From assembly GCF_903933125.1 (NCBI RefSeq), contig NZ_CAIZIZ010000310.1, positions 1 to 64,000 of the forward strand: 64,000 nt of DNA. The letters are read 5' to 3'. The position numbers were made by a program, and so were the translations under genes. The notes below the pieces were generated by a model. That model did not search any database. It had not been told where the DNA came from and saw only the letters and a program-made list of their open reading frames with translations. This document shows, in pieces, positions 7,383-16,945 of this stretch. Each line of letters opens with the position of its first letter. Position 1 is the stretch's first letter. The DNA comes from an uncultured Lamprocystis sp. Lineage in GTDB: Bacteria > Pseudomonadota > Gammaproteobacteria > Chromatiales > Chromatiaceae.

Positions 7383-8566
7383 AACCACCCGAGCACCGGG
7401 TCGGGTCCCCGCCGCTGAAACTCCTCCAGACTGGGGCCGCGATAACTGCACCAGGACTGAGTGGTCTCGTAGAGGTCCAGTCCCGCCAGTCCAGGCAAGT
7501 AATCAATGAGTTGCTCCCAAATATACACGCACAACAGCTCGGTGCTGGAGCGCCAGGCCAGTTCCGGGGCGGCATAGTTCAGTGTATGGTGGTCGAACCG
7601 CTCCACCACCCGACGGTTGACCACCCGTTTAAGGTAACCGTAGTCCACCACGCAGCCGGTCACCGGATCGATCCGGCCGCTGACCTTGACGTGCAGGGCA
7701 TAGCGGCCGCCATGCAGGTTGGCGCATTTTGCCGGGTGATCCGTGATGAAGTGGGCGGCATCGAAGACCAGTTCCTTACACACAGTGACGACAGGGGTCA
7801 CTTGCTCAAAACGGTCCAGAGCGCCCGGCATGTCTTGCAGACGCCCCCGCAACAGTTCCAGGAGGCGTTGGGCGTCCACCGGGGTGAGGGTCCGCAGCAA
7901 GGCGGCGCCCGGGCGGTCGGCGGCGTCGAGTTCCTTGAACTGAATTCGGTGCCGCAGGAGTTCGGTGGCCGCCCACCGACCCGCCGCGGCGTCCGCGAAC
8001 TCCAGAAAGAGATAGCCCGCGTGTAATTCCGCCGCGTGGGCGACATACACCGCGAGACTCAGCAGGAAGTCCGGCGGCGGCTCGGGGACAACCCGCAGGC
8101 CGCGGAAGCGATCGAGGTGGATTTTCGGCGCTTTGAGACGGTTGTGGGCGACCACTCGGTGGGTGTCACCCGCATAGGTATAGTCCTGCCCAAAGCAAAA
8201 GCCATAATCGCACAGGGCCGACAGGTCCCACAGCAGCAGATCCAGGCGCCGTATCTCGCCGGGGACCAGGACGAAAGCGCCCTCTTCCCGGAGCAGCCCG
8301 GCCCAGGTCAGCCCACGCAAGACCGCGCGGGCGCGCTCGCCGGGATAGGTGGTAGGCGGCGGGAAATCCGCGACCTGATCCTCCCGGTTCAGGGCCGCCC
8401 GATCCACCACCAACTCCAGCGGCAGGTGGTGACGCAACGCGTATTCCGCAGGCGTCAGGCCCTCTGCCGGCAAACCTGGGGGTACTTGGAAATCGGCGCA
8501 CAACTCGGGATTCATCAGTAATCTTGCCGTAGCGGATGGCGCGGGGCCTTCCTTGGCCCTCGTCAC
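7331..8566 (-). CDS. Fusion of an unknown N-terminal domain to a 6-pyruvoyl-tetrahydropterin synthase (PTPS/QueD)-like domain
   Basis: This 411-aa protein has two parts. Residues ~1-255 match no family I recognise; they are Leu/Arg-rich with VPGEIRRLDLLLWDLSALCDYG. Residues ~265-400 are a PTPS/QueD fold: CKELVFDAAHFI, then HPAKCANLHGGRYALHVKV with the catalytic-type Cys, and VVDYGYLKRVVN. The usual HGH zinc pair reads HGG here, so one metal-binding His is missing. PTPS-like enzymes act on dihydroneopterin triphosphate, so a pterin side-chain step of H4MPT synthesis is a reasonable idea. A GTG at 8566 with AAGGGG upstream is used as start; an ATG at 8515 is the alternative. It ends the fae operon. 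Confidence 0.75.
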   Translation of the reverse strand: MTRAKEGPAPSATARLLMNPELCADFQVPPGLPAEGLTPAEYALRHHLPLELVVDRAALNREDQVADFPPPTTYPGERARAVLRGLTWAGLLREEGAFVLVPGEIRRLDLLLWDLSALCDYGFCFGQDYTYAGDTHRVVAHNRLKAPKIHLDRFRGLRVVPEPPPDFLLSLAVYVAHAAELHAGYLFLEFADAAAGRWAATELLRHRIQFKELDAADRPGAALLRTLTPVDAQRLLELLRGRLQDMPGALDRFEQVTPVVTVCKELVFDAAHFITDHPAKCANLHGGRYALHVKVSGRIDPVTGCVVDYGYLKRVVNRRVVERFDHHTLNYAAPELAWRSSTELLCVYIWEQLIDYLPGLAGLDLYETTQSWCSYRGPSLEEFQRRGPDPVLGWFQGPIGGSSLRALIPKI

Positions 8567-8579
8567 TCGCCCCTTGAGT

Positions 8580-9092
8580 TTAGAGGTGGGCAGCGAAAGG
8601 ATGGCCGGTGCTGCCCTTCTGCTTCACCACATCCGCGGCCTTGGGTTCGCCGGCGACGGCGCGTTTGATGGACTCCTTGGTCGCCTGGTAGTTGTAGTCC
8701 TGGATCTTGGCATCGTCCTCGGCCTGCCAATGGATGAAGACGCCAACGCAGATGAAGATATCGTCCGCCTCAGCAGCCGGGATGGTGCCATCCTCGACAC
8801 AATCGGCCACCGCCATGGCCACGCCGCGCTGGGCGGGTCCGAACATCTGCACCGCCTGCTTGGCCCCCTTGATGGTGACCTTGTTGAACATCAGGGTGCT
8901 GGGCTTGACCGGCAGGTTGGGAGCCACCACCGCGAGCAGGCCGGTAAAGCCGTCCTTATTGTTCACCAAGCCGTTGCAGAAGGCGGTCTCGGCCGCGGAG
9001 CCGCGCGGCCCCATGATCAGGTCGATATGGGCAACCTCGTTGCCATCGCCGACCAGGGACTCACCGACCAGGGTCTTATTGATAACTGCCAT
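8580..9092 (-). CDS. fae: Formaldehyde-activating enzyme
   Basis: This 170-aa protein is clearly Fae: [31 protein letters not shown] at the start (catalytic-type His at residue 22), then [36 protein letters not shown] and the C-terminal IKDYNY-like and [14 protein letters not shown] segments. Fae condenses formaldehyde with tetrahydromethanopterin to methylene-H4MPT in the cytoplasm, detoxifying formaldehyde and feeding the oxidation branch. It lies in the same minus-strand operon as mch and mtdB, 19 nt after the CitG-like gene. Length and sequence are typical. Confidence 0.97.
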   Translation of the reverse strand: MAVINKTLVGESLVGDGNEVAHIDLIMGPRGSAAETAFCNGLVNNKDGFTGLLAVVAPNLPVKPSTLMFNKVTIKGAKQAVQMFGPAQRGVAMAVADCVEDGTIPAAEADDIFICVGVFIHWQAEDDAKIQDYNYQATKESIKRAVAGEPKAADVVKQKGSTGHPFAAHL

Positions 9093-9111
9093 CGCATGCG
9101 CTCCTCAGGTT

Positions 9112-10077
9112 TCAAAGTTCTCGGAAGGAAAGTACCGGGGCCAGGGTGACCGGCCCGGTAACGGGAAGACGACGGGCATCCGCCGCCGATAACAGTGCGC
9201 GGGGCCGGGACTCGATCCCGCGGATCAACAAACAGGCCACGGTGAGGTCCGCTGAGGTTCCGGGGTTGATACCGGCCCCCTTCAGTTCCCGGTCCAGCCC
9301 CCGCAGGGCCGCGGCATAGGACTCGGGCCGCGCGGCGCCGGTCAAGGCGGCGGCGAGGGGCGCGGCCTGCCGGGACACCGCGACGGCCTGCTCCAGCCCC
9401 AGCTTGCGGGCGACATGGGAGTCCGGGTAGCGCCCCAGAAAATCCAGATAGAGACCGGCCGCCGCCCACGCCGGATCCTGCCAGCGGTCGTTGAGCATGG
9501 CCAGCAAAGGAACCGCCCGCTCGAACAAATCGCTGAAGCCTTCGGTGTATTGGCGGGCGATCAGGTCCCGGTGAGCGGCAGGGCGCATCACCTCCAGCGG
9601 CGTACCCTGAGCCACGCCAGACACGTCGTGTTCCACCGACGCGCCGAGCCCTCCGGGGGCGGCCAGGCGGATGGCCCGAAACAGCCAGTCGGTGTCCTGC
9701 CGATCGGCAACCTTGAGCACCGCCTCCAGACGGTGGCGCAGATCGCCACCCGCCGCCGATGGCGCCAGGGCGGCTTGAATCAGCGGGGCGCTCAGCAGCA
9801 GGATACCCAGATTGGTGTTGCAGCCGACCGCCCGCCGGGTAGCGGATACGGCACGGAAGATGCGCTCGCCGAGCCCCAGGCCGGGCCTGGTCAAGGGTCC
9901 GGCACTGACCTGCGCACTGCGCAGAAAGTCCTCCACCGTCATGCCATGTCCGGCCGACTCACGGTGCACGTTGCCGGGCTTCTGCGCATCGAGTTCCAGG
10001 GCGCAGGCCGCCCGATAGGCAGCAGCAATCGCCTGCCGCCGCGCCACGTGCCCCTGATCGCGCCGAGCCGTGGTCAT
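9112..10077 (-). CDS. Triphosphoribosyl-dephospho-CoA synthase (CitG/MdcB)-family protein of the H4MPT cluster
   Basis: This 321-aa protein has the CitG/MdcB signature ALELDAQKPGNVHRESAGHGM followed by TVEDFLRSA, and later NTNLGILLLSAPLI and GINPGTSADLTVACLLIRG. Canonical members make the ADP-like prosthetic group of citrate or malonate lyase, but no lyase genes are here. The homologue found beside H4MPT genes in methylotrophs (the Orf20 group) is thought to help build H4MPT, perhaps in phosphoribosyl transfer. The ATG at 10077 overlaps the preceding stop by 4 nt and has GGAGG at 8 nt. The fold is secure and the reaction is unknown. Confidence 0.78.
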   Translation of the reverse strand: MTTARRDQGHVARRQAIAAAYRAACALELDAQKPGNVHRESAGHGMTVEDFLRSAQVSAGPLTRPGLGLGERIFRAVSATRRAVGCNTNLGILLLSAPLIQAALAPSAAGGDLRHRLEAVLKVADRQDTDWLFRAIRLAAPGGLGASVEHDVSGVAQGTPLEVMRPAAHRDLIARQYTEGFSDLFERAVPLLAMLNDRWQDPAWAAAGLYLDFLGRYPDSHVARKLGLEQAVAVSRQAAPLAAALTGAARPESYAAALRGLDRELKGAGINPGTSADLTVACLLIRGIESRPRALLSAADARRLPVTGPVTLAPVLSFREL

Positions 10078-11027
10078 CTCCCCACCGCCTCCCGGCGAGC
10101 CGCCCACTGATGCCGACGCAACAGATCGGCTGCCAGAGCCGCGGCGATGTCACAGCCACAGACCTGCTGGAGCCCCCGCCAGGCCGGGACGCCGTTGACC
10201 TCGATCACCCAGGCCCGACCAGCGGCGTCACGCAGGATGTCGACTCCCGCATAGGCCATCTCCAGCGCCTGGGCGGCAGCCTGCGCCAGTTCGCGCAGGT
10301 CCGGCTCCAGTGCGGCCGGGTGGCAGGTCGCACCCTGAGCGACATTGGTAATCCAGCCGTGGGCAGCGGCGCGACGCATTGCCGCGACCGCCCGCCCACC
10401 GACGACGAAGACCCGCCAGTCCTGTGCCTGCGCCGTCGCGCCGGCGACATAGCGCTGAAGGTAATGGATACCCTGGCAGGCGGCCGAGTCCGGTAAGGCG
10501 CTGCCGGCGGCGGTCAAGCGGATGAGTCCTTCGCCCTGGGAGCCGAACAGCGGCTTGCAGACCAACGCATGGCCGGCAGCCACTTCACGCTCGACCACCT
10601 GCTGCGCCTGCCCCGGATCGCGGATGACCCAGGCCGGGGGCGTGGGGATGCCGGCGCTGTGCAGCAGGAAGCTGGTCATGCCTTTGTCGACGCTGCGCTC
10701 GATGGCCCGGCCGTCGTTGTAAACCGGAATCCCCAAGTGGCGCAAGGCGTGCAGCACGTCCAGATAGTAAACGACCTCCTCCAGGGTCCCGCCCGGCACA
10801 CCGCGCACGAAGGCAGCGTCCGGCAGGCCATCGCCGCCGGGCAGACGCAGACCCGGCCCGCCGTCGCCGAGCGCGAAGTGGCACGCCGCCAGCGACACAT
10901 AGCGCGCCTCCCAGCCGTGAACGGCGAAGGCCTCGCACAGCCGCGCTCCGTGCCAACCGGGGTCATCGGTGAAGATGGCGACCACGGGCGCGACCCGCGG
11001 CCGCTGAGCCAGACGCACCGGTGTCAT
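10074..11027 (-). CDS. RimK-type ATP-grasp ligase, putative glutamate ligase of H4MPT synthesis
   Basis: This 317-aa RimK-like ATP-grasp enzyme has the ATP-binding loop [18 protein letters not shown] and the metal/ATP motif [17 protein letters not shown]. Relatives add glutamate to coenzymes (RimK, CofF, MptN). In this position, between mch and the CitG-like gene with 4-nt overlaps at both ends, it corresponds to the ATP-grasp gene found in methylotroph H4MPT clusters. Adding an amino acid to the dephospho-H4MPT side chain is the natural hypothesis, but the substrate cannot be read from the sequence. Confidence 0.8.
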   Translation of the reverse strand: MTPVRLAQRPRVAPVVAIFTDDPGWHGARLCEAFAVHGWEARYVSLAACHFALGDGGPGLRLPGGDGLPDAAFVRGVPGGTLEEVVYYLDVLHALRHLGIPVYNDGRAIERSVDKGMTSFLLHSAGIPTPPAWVIRDPGQAQQVVEREVAAGHALVCKPLFGSQGEGLIRLTAAGSALPDSAACQGIHYLQRYVAGATAQAQDWRVFVVGGRAVAAMRRAAAHGWITNVAQGATCHPAALEPDLRELAQAAAQALEMAYAGVDILRDAAGRAWVIEVNGVPAWRGLQQVCGCDIAAALAADLLRRHQWAARREAVGR

Positions 11028-12007
11028 GCGCCGATCCCGAAGGAGACCGCGAGCAGGTCCGGATCGATCCGCCCGGCACTGAAGGTCCGCCCGCTGTCCA
11101 GGGCCGTCACGCGAACACGGGCCGGACTGAAGAGCAGCGGATCGATCTGGAAAAAGTCGTACTGATACGCCGCGAAGACCTCCGCGAAGGGCCGCCCATA
11201 GTCGCGGGAGGCACTGCTCGGCAGACGCTGCGCCAAGTCTTGCGCGGCCTCATCCCCACCGGTGACGAACAGGTGGACCTGACCGGCGAAGAGGATGGCA
11301 TCGTTGGTCCGGCCCATGGCGGTGACGAAATCCGCGCAGGGCGGCGACAGCGGGGCGCTCCCCATGCCGTCGCGAATGGCGTGCAGATCGAAGCCCAGGG
11401 TATGGGCCTTGTGCAAGGCCACCTCCAACACCCGCGCCACGATCTGGACGGTACCGGCCAGGCTGCGGGTGGGTGTGAGAATGAGAGTGAGTGCGGCGGG
11501 CGTGATGCCGCAATCGGCGGCAATCTTATCCACCAGGGGGACTGGGGGCACGCGGTCCACCTCCAGCACCAGACAGGCCCGCTCAGCCTGGTCGCGATAG
11601 TCCAGTTCGGCAAACAACGGCTCCTTGCCGGCAAGCGCGCGGCCCGGACCTGAGCCGAGCGCGTGAAAGGCGCCTTTGCCCTCGCCGTGACTCAGACTCC
11701 AACCCGCGTACTGGCTCCCCAGACAGGCCAGCACCGGGTCGGCGGTATGGACTTGTACCGCGATCGGCCAATCGCCGACCACGCCGCCGACGGCCAGCCC
11801 GCCGCGCAGGCCGACCTGCCCGAGTCCGCCCAGGCAAACCTCGGCGATGCGCCGGCCGGCCTCCAGGCCGCCAGGAACCTGGAGGCCCGCATCGACCACC
11901 AGGCAACCGTTCTCCAGGCGGGACAATCCCAAGCGCAGTGCCGGTGCGTCCGCGACCAATGCATCGACCAAGGGGGCGGTCAGGGCGTTGAGGCTGGGCT
12001 CATTCAT
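11024..12007 (-). CDS. mch: Methenyl-tetrahydromethanopterin cyclohydrolase
   Basis: This protein of about 327 aa is Mch: [17 protein letters not shown] at the start, then [45 protein letters not shown] and a C-terminal [18 protein letters not shown]. It reversibly hydrolyses methenyl-H4MPT to formyl-H4MPT, between MtdB and FhcD. I use the ATG at 12007, which has GGTGAG 9 nt upstream. The GTG at 12022 and ATG at 12016 also open the frame inside the end of the upstream ATP-grasp gene. It is in the mptG-mtdB-mch-fae operon and linked by 4-nt overlap to the RimK-like gene. Confidence 0.95.
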   Translation of the reverse strand: MNEPSLNALTAPLVDALVADAPALRLGLSRLENGCLVVDAGLQVPGGLEAGRRIAEVCLGGLGQVGLRGGLAVGGVVGDWPIAVQVHTADPVLACLGSQYAGWSLSHGEGKGAFHALGSGPGRALAGKEPLFAELDYRDQAERACLVLEVDRVPPVPLVDKIAADCGITPAALTLILTPTRSLAGTVQIVARVLEVALHKAHTLGFDLHAIRDGMGSAPLSPPCADFVTAMGRTNDAILFAGQVHLFVTGGDEAAQDLAQRLPSSASRDYGRPFAEVFAAYQYDFFQIDPLLFSPARVRVTALDSGRTFSAGRIDPDLLAVSFGIGA

Positions 12008-13142
12008 GGGTTTCATGCTCACCGATCAGGTCCAACATCCGCTGCGCCCGCACGGCTAACAGCGACTCCACCGAGCCCGCCGCCGGGCCATCCGCCAGCA
12101 CGGTGCACAGGGGCGCGCCCCGCGGCACCAGGGTACCCGCCGGCGACCGATCCCGACACCACGCAGGCCAGACCAGATCCATAGGGATGCGCAGGTCGGC
12201 CGGGGCATAGACGAGCCGCTGGCCGCAGATACCGGCCGGCGGAGCCCATGACTCCGCCGGTAAGGTGCCAAGGCAGGCGCGCACATGCCGGCTGATCCAA
12301 CCCTCCGCGCATTGACCCTCGTAAAGGCTCATCGTTGCCGATGGCCGGGCATTAAGCTCCAACAGATAGACCCGCCCCTGATGCAGGATGAAGTCCAGGT
12401 TGTTGAGCCCGCGCAGGCCCAGCGCCTCCACGAGGGACTCGGCCCAGCCGATGACCGCCTGCCGCAGGGGGTCGGCGATGGTCGCCTGCCCGATCGCCCC
12501 ACCGTACAGAAAGGGCCGCTGGACCCCGCCGTCCGCGACCAGCAGGCGGTTGAAGCCGATGACCTCCAACCGAGTCCCATCGGCGATGAAGAGGACGGAC
12601 ATCAGCTCACCGGCGAGCTGCTGCTGGAAATAGTGCGGACCCCTGGGCCGCGGGTCGCCATCCCGCCAAAGGCGTACCCCAAGGCCGCCGCTGCCGCCGC
12701 ATTCCTTCAGCAACCAGGGCGACGCATCCCCCGCCGGGGGCGGGTCCAATCGGGTCTGCGGGTGCGGTATCGCGCGCTGCGTCAACAACGCGAAGAGCCG
12801 GACCGGGTCGGCCAGGAGGGCGAGGACCGCGGGGGCGTTCCCCAAGAGCCGTACCGGTTCCGGGAGGGCCGACAGCAAGTCGGGCGACGACTCCAGTCCG
12901 GCCCCATAAACCAAGCCGACCGGCGACGGGCCGGTCGCAAGCCGCTCAATCGCGGCGCTCAACTGCACCGGGTCCAGACCCCAACCGATCATGGGAACCC
13001 GGGTGCAGGAGCCGAGCCCCTGGGTGTCCTGATCACAGAAGGCATCCAGGATCTGGACCCGAAAGCCGCCACGCACCGCCGACTCGGCGATGGCACGGGC
13101 GCTGTTGGCCGCCAGGAACAGCTCGGCGGGCTCAGTCCACAT
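12000..13142 (-). CDS. ATP-grasp-domain protein of the H4MPT cluster
   Basis: This 380-aa protein carries an ATP-grasp fold: [20 protein letters not shown] (ATP loop), [19 protein letters not shown] and [19 protein letters not shown] (metal site). The N-terminal ~110 residues form a Rossmann-like preATP domain. It matches the conserved ATP-grasp gene (OrfY type) that sits with mtdB and mch in methylotrophs and is needed for H4MPT-dependent metabolism there. Its ligase substrate is unknown. The ATG at 13142 overlaps the end of mtdB by 11 nt, and its own end overlaps the mch start, so it is tightly co-translated. Confidence 0.78.
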   Translation of the reverse strand: MWTEPAELFLAANSARAIAESAVRGGFRVQILDAFCDQDTQGLGSCTRVPMIGWGLDPVQLSAAIERLATGPSPVGLVYGAGLESSPDLLSALPEPVRLLGNAPAVLALLADPVRLFALLTQRAIPHPQTRLDPPPAGDASPWLLKECGGSGGLGVRLWRDGDPRPRGPHYFQQQLAGELMSVLFIADGTRLEVIGFNRLLVADGGVQRPFLYGGAIGQATIADPLRQAVIGWAESLVEALGLRGLNNLDFILHQGRVYLLELNARPSATMSLYEGQCAEGWISRHVRACLGTLPAESWAPPAGICGQRLVYAPADLRIPMDLVWPAWCRDRSPAGTLVPRGAPLCTVLADGPAAGSVESLLAVRAQRMLDLIGEHETHE

Positions 13143-14034
13143 GCCGACGCGCCGCCTCAAAGGCCTCGTCCAGCCCCAGGTATTGGGGCGAACCGGCCTC
13201 GTGCATCTGCCGCAGTAGACCCTGCTGCACCTTGTACTTGATGTTACCGATAGCCAGTGCCCCCAGCCCCAGGGCGCCGCTGGTCGAGCCGGGCACGGGG
13301 ACCCCGTTGTCCATCACGCCGACCCCCGCAATGCCGGCCGGGGGTACGGCATTGACGTCGCAGGCGACCTTCAGCCGGCGGCCCGCGCCGAGCTGGTCGG
13401 CACTCAGGACCTGCACCCCGGCCGCCGCAGCATTGAAGATCAGGTCGGCACCGGCCATCAAATCACGGATGTGCGCGTCGCTGCTCCCGTCCGCACCGCT
13501 CAACCTGACCCCATAGCGCTGATTGCACAACCGGGCGGTCTCCTCGGCCCGGACCAGCCCCAGGTGGCTCACGATGACCGCGTCCGCCCCGGCGCGGGCG
13601 GCGAGGATGGCGGCGGCCGAGCCCACCGGACCGGTGCCGCCGAAGATCAGGCAGCGGCTCGCGGCAAGCCCGCTGCCATGGCTGCCGCGCAGACACCCCT
13701 CGGCCCCGGCGACCATCGCCGCGGCGGTCGTGAAGGCCCCACTGGGATCGGCGAAAACCGAGACCTCGAATGGCGGCACCATGGCCGCACGGGCAGCGGC
13801 AAGCATCTCCAGCGCCAGGTGTACGTCGCGACCGCCCAGGAAAATCCCGGTGCGCGCCACCCCCTTGGGTCCACGGGAGAAGATCGCATCCTGAGTCAGG
13901 CCGGCGATCTCCTCCAGCGTGACCTGGGTATAGGGCGTGCAGGCGCTCCAGCCAGCGTCGTAGGCCATATTGACATCGAAGGGGCTCAGATTCTTGGCCG
14001 CCGTGATCATATGCAGAAGATAGGGCTTGGACAT
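13132..14034 (-). CDS. mtdB: NAD(P)-dependent methylene-tetrahydromethanopterin dehydrogenase
   Basis: This 300-aa protein matches MtdB: KPYLLHMITAAKNLSPFDVNMAYDAGW at the N-terminus, a C-terminal Rossmann domain with CLIFGGTGPVGSAAAILAARAGA, and a GALGLGALAIGNIKYKVQ tail. It oxidises methylene-H4MPT, made by Fae, to methenyl-H4MPT with reduction of NAD(P). The gene follows mptG by 33 nt and overlaps the next ATP-grasp gene. The N-terminal lysine and HMITAAKNLSPFD region is characteristic of MtdA/MtdB, and the H4MPT neighbourhood favours MtdB. Confidence 0.93.
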   Translation of the reverse strand: MSKPYLLHMITAAKNLSPFDVNMAYDAGWSACTPYTQVTLEEIAGLTQDAIFSRGPKGVARTGIFLGGRDVHLALEMLAAARAAMVPPFEVSVFADPSGAFTTAAAMVAGAEGCLRGSHGSGLAASRCLIFGGTGPVGSAAAILAARAGADAVIVSHLGLVRAEETARLCNQRYGVRLSGADGSSDAHIRDLMAGADLIFNAAAAGVQVLSADQLGAGRRLKVACDVNAVPPAGIAGVGVMDNGVPVPGSTSGALGLGALAIGNIKYKVQQGLLRQMHEAGSPQYLGLDEAFEAARRHVD

Positions 14035-14067
14035 GCGTTCACTCGGTTGCTTGACGCGGTGCTCGAC

Positions 14068-15081
14068 TCAGTATTCTCGCATCGATTGCAGGGGCGACTG
14101 CAGCACAGCCACCGACGCCCCCTGGTTGTGACCGGCGGTTATCCGATACCGCAGCGGCGTCAACTCACCGAACCGTGCCTTGAGGCCACGCTCCAGCCAA
14201 CACGCTTGATCCGCATCCGCGGTCAGGACGAATCCCGTTGGCCCCCAGGACGATTGGCCGCCGCCCTCAAAGCCCTGCTCCGCCGCCCAATGCAATGCAG
14301 CGGCGACGGCCGGCGAAGCGAAACACCCACCTTGGGCGGGGGCGAAATGGACACCGACGGCCCGCTGAATCTGGCCGATGGCGTCGGCGACCGGCTCCAA
14401 CCGGCCCTCGATCAGCCCCGGTACCAATTGCATCAGGAGCAGTCGGCACAGGTGCCCGGCGGTGGCCGCCGGCGACTCCGGCAGTTCGGCGAAGGCGCGC
14501 GTCTCGCGCTCGCCATGTAGTCCCTGGCGCTGCAGATCCAGCAGCAACAACACCCGCCAATCGGTCGGGAAGGGCAGCCGCATCACGACCGGCGGCACTT
14601 GTTGCGCATGATCGCCGCGTCCGCAGTCGACTATAAATCCTCCCTCATCGAAGGCGCCAATGCCGATCCCCGACCGCTGACCGCGCCCTAAAGTCTGGGC
14701 GATGGCGCGACTGTCCCAGGCCGCGGCGGCGGCCGTCTGTCCCAACAGCCGCTCCAGGGCGGTACCGACCGCCAGTGCCATTTGAGTCCCGGAACCCAGG
14801 CCCGCATGGCCGGGTATCTCTTCGCGCAGTCGGATGTGGGCCCCACCACGCAGACCCCGTGCCGCGGCAAAGGTCCGGGCGTAGGCGACGGCCCGCTCCG
14901 CACCCGGCCCCTCGGCACTGAAACCGTCCGCCCGGTCGGCACTCAAACGGGTGGTGAAGGTGTCGATTGTGAGCCCCAGACTGCCGAACCGCCGGCCCAG
15001 ACCGCCGTTGAGGTCTAGAAACCCAAGATGTAGCCGAGCCGGGGCCTCCACTTGGACACAAAGGGAAGGACGGTTGATCAT
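14068..15081 (-). CDS. mptG: Beta-ribofuranosylaminobenzene 5'-phosphate synthase
   Basis: This 337-aa GHMP-kinase-fold protein has APARLHLGFLDLNGGLGRRFGSLGL, the IPGHAGLGSGTQMALAVG loop and, near the end, a Gly/Ser-rich EGGGQSSWGPTGF segment. The family (MptG/RFAP synthase) condenses p-aminobenzoate with phosphoribosyl pyrophosphate, releasing CO2 and PPi, the committing step of H4MPT synthesis. The ATG at 15081 has GAGG 9 nt upstream; a start at 15123 would add unrelated residues. It is the first gene of a minus-strand operon running to 7331 and is divergent from fhcB. The pabB gene at 3106 probably supplies its aromatic substrate. Confidence 0.92.
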   Translation of the reverse strand: MINRPSLCVQVEAPARLHLGFLDLNGGLGRRFGSLGLTIDTFTTRLSADRADGFSAEGPGAERAVAYARTFAAARGLRGGAHIRLREEIPGHAGLGSGTQMALAVGTALERLLGQTAAAAAWDSRAIAQTLGRGQRSGIGIGAFDEGGFIVDCGRGDHAQQVPPVVMRLPFPTDWRVLLLLDLQRQGLHGERETRAFAELPESPAATAGHLCRLLLMQLVPGLIEGRLEPVADAIGQIQRAVGVHFAPAQGGCFASPAVAAALHWAAEQGFEGGGQSSWGPTGFVLTADADQACWLERGLKARFGELTPLRYRITAGHNQGASVAVLQSPLQSMREY

Positions 15082-15586
15082 GATCGGGGGCCTCGCACGA
15101 TGCTCATAAGGTCTTTCCGGCACTTAGAGTCTCGCGACCTTGGCAGGAATCACAAGCAAACTTGATGCCTGAATCGTCCGCTTGACGTCATGACGCTCAG
15201 CGGTTCACCGCAAGAGGCGGCCTGACACGGGGGCGGACAACGACCCCTTCACGGCCCGTCATGGCCCGGACCCGCTGGCGCGGGGAATCAAACCAGCACC
15301 CTTTGTCCCTCTGCTGAATCACTATGTCACATCAGCGACGTCGGGGAGAAACAGTCGTCGCGCGTGGCGATACCTAGGGGCGTCACCCGGCCCTGCGGAG
15401 GACGTCGAACACGACCGCCGGATTGGTCGCGCATTCGTCTGGCACAGTTCCTGAATCACTTGGCTGTCCGCTGTTCGAGCGCGCCGGCGTGCCCCCGGCC
15501 GGCGCTTCAGCCGTCTCACCCATGGCGCCCCCGGCGCCCTGGCCGCTTCTCTGAGTCCTTGACGCTCCGGAGTGTCCCCAACAACG
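15082..15586. other. Divergent intergenic region between mptG and fhcB
   Basis: About 500 bp separate two divergent C1 operons, so the promoters of both must lie here. I see no convincing protein frame. The perfect 8-bp palindrome TGACGTCA is followed by another TGAC at 15184-15195. I could not pick out a -10/-35 pair with confidence on either strand. Confidence 0.4.
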
Positions 15587-16879
15587 ATGTGGCAAACCGA
15601 ACCCGCGGACAGCACCTTGACCTGCCCCTTCTGCGGGCTGGCATGTGACGACTTGCGTGTGGCGACCGATGGCGTCGACCGGCCGACCCTGGTCAATGGG
15701 TGCGCAACCGCCCAACAGGCATTCTCCACGGCCTTGGCGCAAGCGCCCGGATCGCCGCAGATCGCCGGTCGGCCAGTCGCTCTGGACGCAGCGATCACCC
15801 GCGCGGCGGACCTCTTGGCGGCGGCGCATGCCCCCCTGTTCGGCGGGCTCGTGGCCGATGTCAACGGAATGCGCGCGATCATGGACCTGGCCGATCACCA
15901 GGGCGCTCTGCTCGATCATGTCGGCGGCGATGCATTGTTTCGTAACCTGCTGGTCCTTCAGGATAGCGGTTGGATGACCGCAACGCTGACCGAGGTACGC
16001 AACCGTGCTGACCTGATCCTGCTGCTCGGCAATCAGTGCACGCACCGCTTCCCGCGGCTCATCGAGCGAGTTCTCTTGCCGACCGACGCCTTGTTTTCGC
16101 CGCCCGGACAACGCAGCCTCGTGCTGCTCGGCGGCTGGGATCAGGAGTCCCTGCCCGCCGCGCTCGCTGCGGCGAATCCGACTCTCATTCCCGTCGCCAA
16201 CGCGGATTTGGCCGGTGTCTGCGGCCTGCTGCGCGGGTTGATCGCCGGTCGGCCGGTGCGCACCAATGCGATCCCTGGGGTGTCTGGTCTGCAACTGGAG
16301 GACCTGGCGGGACGGTTGCGCACCGCCCGTTACACCGTGGTGATCTGGGCCGCCGCCGAATTGGACTTTCCCCACGCGGAGTTGACGATTCAGGGGTTCG
16401 TAGAACTGGTGCGGGACCTCAACCGCACTACCCGGGCCGCAGCCTTACCGCTGGCCGGGACCCTCGGTGACGTGACGGTCAATCAGGTCTGCACCTGGCA
16501 AACCGGATATCCGCTGCGCAGCGGGCGCCAACAGAACCGGCTGCGCTATGAGCCGGTACTCTACCGCCATCAAGATCTGCTCGCCGGCGGCTACTGCGAC
16601 CTGCTGCTGTGGGTCCAGGCGCTTGCTGGCGCGGCAACAGCGGCCGTGCCGATCACCGCCCGGCCAACTATCGTGCTGGGTCATCCGGGGATGGCCTGCG
16701 AGCGGGTGCCGGAAGTTTTCATTCCGGTGGGACTTCCCGGCGTCGATCACCCCGGTCACTGGTACCGCAGCGATGCAGTGTGCCCCTTACCGCTGGGTCA
16801 AGTGCGCGATGTCGGCCTGCCGTCAGTGGCGCAGGTGATCGGGATGCTTGGCGAGCGGTTGCGAGTCCAGCATGGATAA
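15587..16879 (+). CDS. fhcB: Formyltransferase/hydrolase complex subunit B (formylmethanofuran dehydrogenase B-like)
   Basis: This protein of about 430 aa is homologous to archaeal FwdB/FmdB. The N-terminus has a Cys cluster (CPFCGLACDD then NGC) like the iron-sulfur site of the family, followed by MTATLTEVRNRADLILLLGNQCTHRFPRLIERV. Where archaeal enzymes have the catalytic Cys in a CHGP-type stretch before the TLGEVKNRAD-like segment, this protein reads HVGGDALFRNLLVLQD, so that Cys is absent. That fits the bacterial complex, which transfers and hydrolyses formyl groups rather than reducing CO2. The ATG at 15587 is used; a GTG at 15572 is an alternative. It is first in fhcBADC. Confidence 0.9.
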   Translation: MWQTEPADSTLTCPFCGLACDDLRVATDGVDRPTLVNGCATAQQAFSTALAQAPGSPQIAGRPVALDAAITRAADLLAAAHAPLFGGLVADVNGMRAIMDLADHQGALLDHVGGDALFRNLLVLQDSGWMTATLTEVRNRADLILLLGNQCTHRFPRLIERVLLPTDALFSPPGQRSLVLLGGWDQESLPAALAAANPTLIPVANADLAGVCGLLRGLIAGRPVRTNAIPGVSGLQLEDLAGRLRTARYTVVIWAAAELDFPHAELTIQGFVELVRDLNRTTRAAALPLAGTLGDVTVNQVCTWQTGYPLRSGRQQNRLRYEPVLYRHQDLLAGGYCDLLLWVQALAGAATAAVPITARPTIVLGHPGMACERVPEVFIPVGLPGVDHPGHWYRSDAVCPLPLGQVRDVGLPSVAQVIGMLGERLRVQHG

Positions 16880-16945
16880 GAAAACCGCGGTCCCCCGTTC
16901 GTCCCGTCGCGCCACCGCACCCCGACCCAACGGAGACCAGGCATC

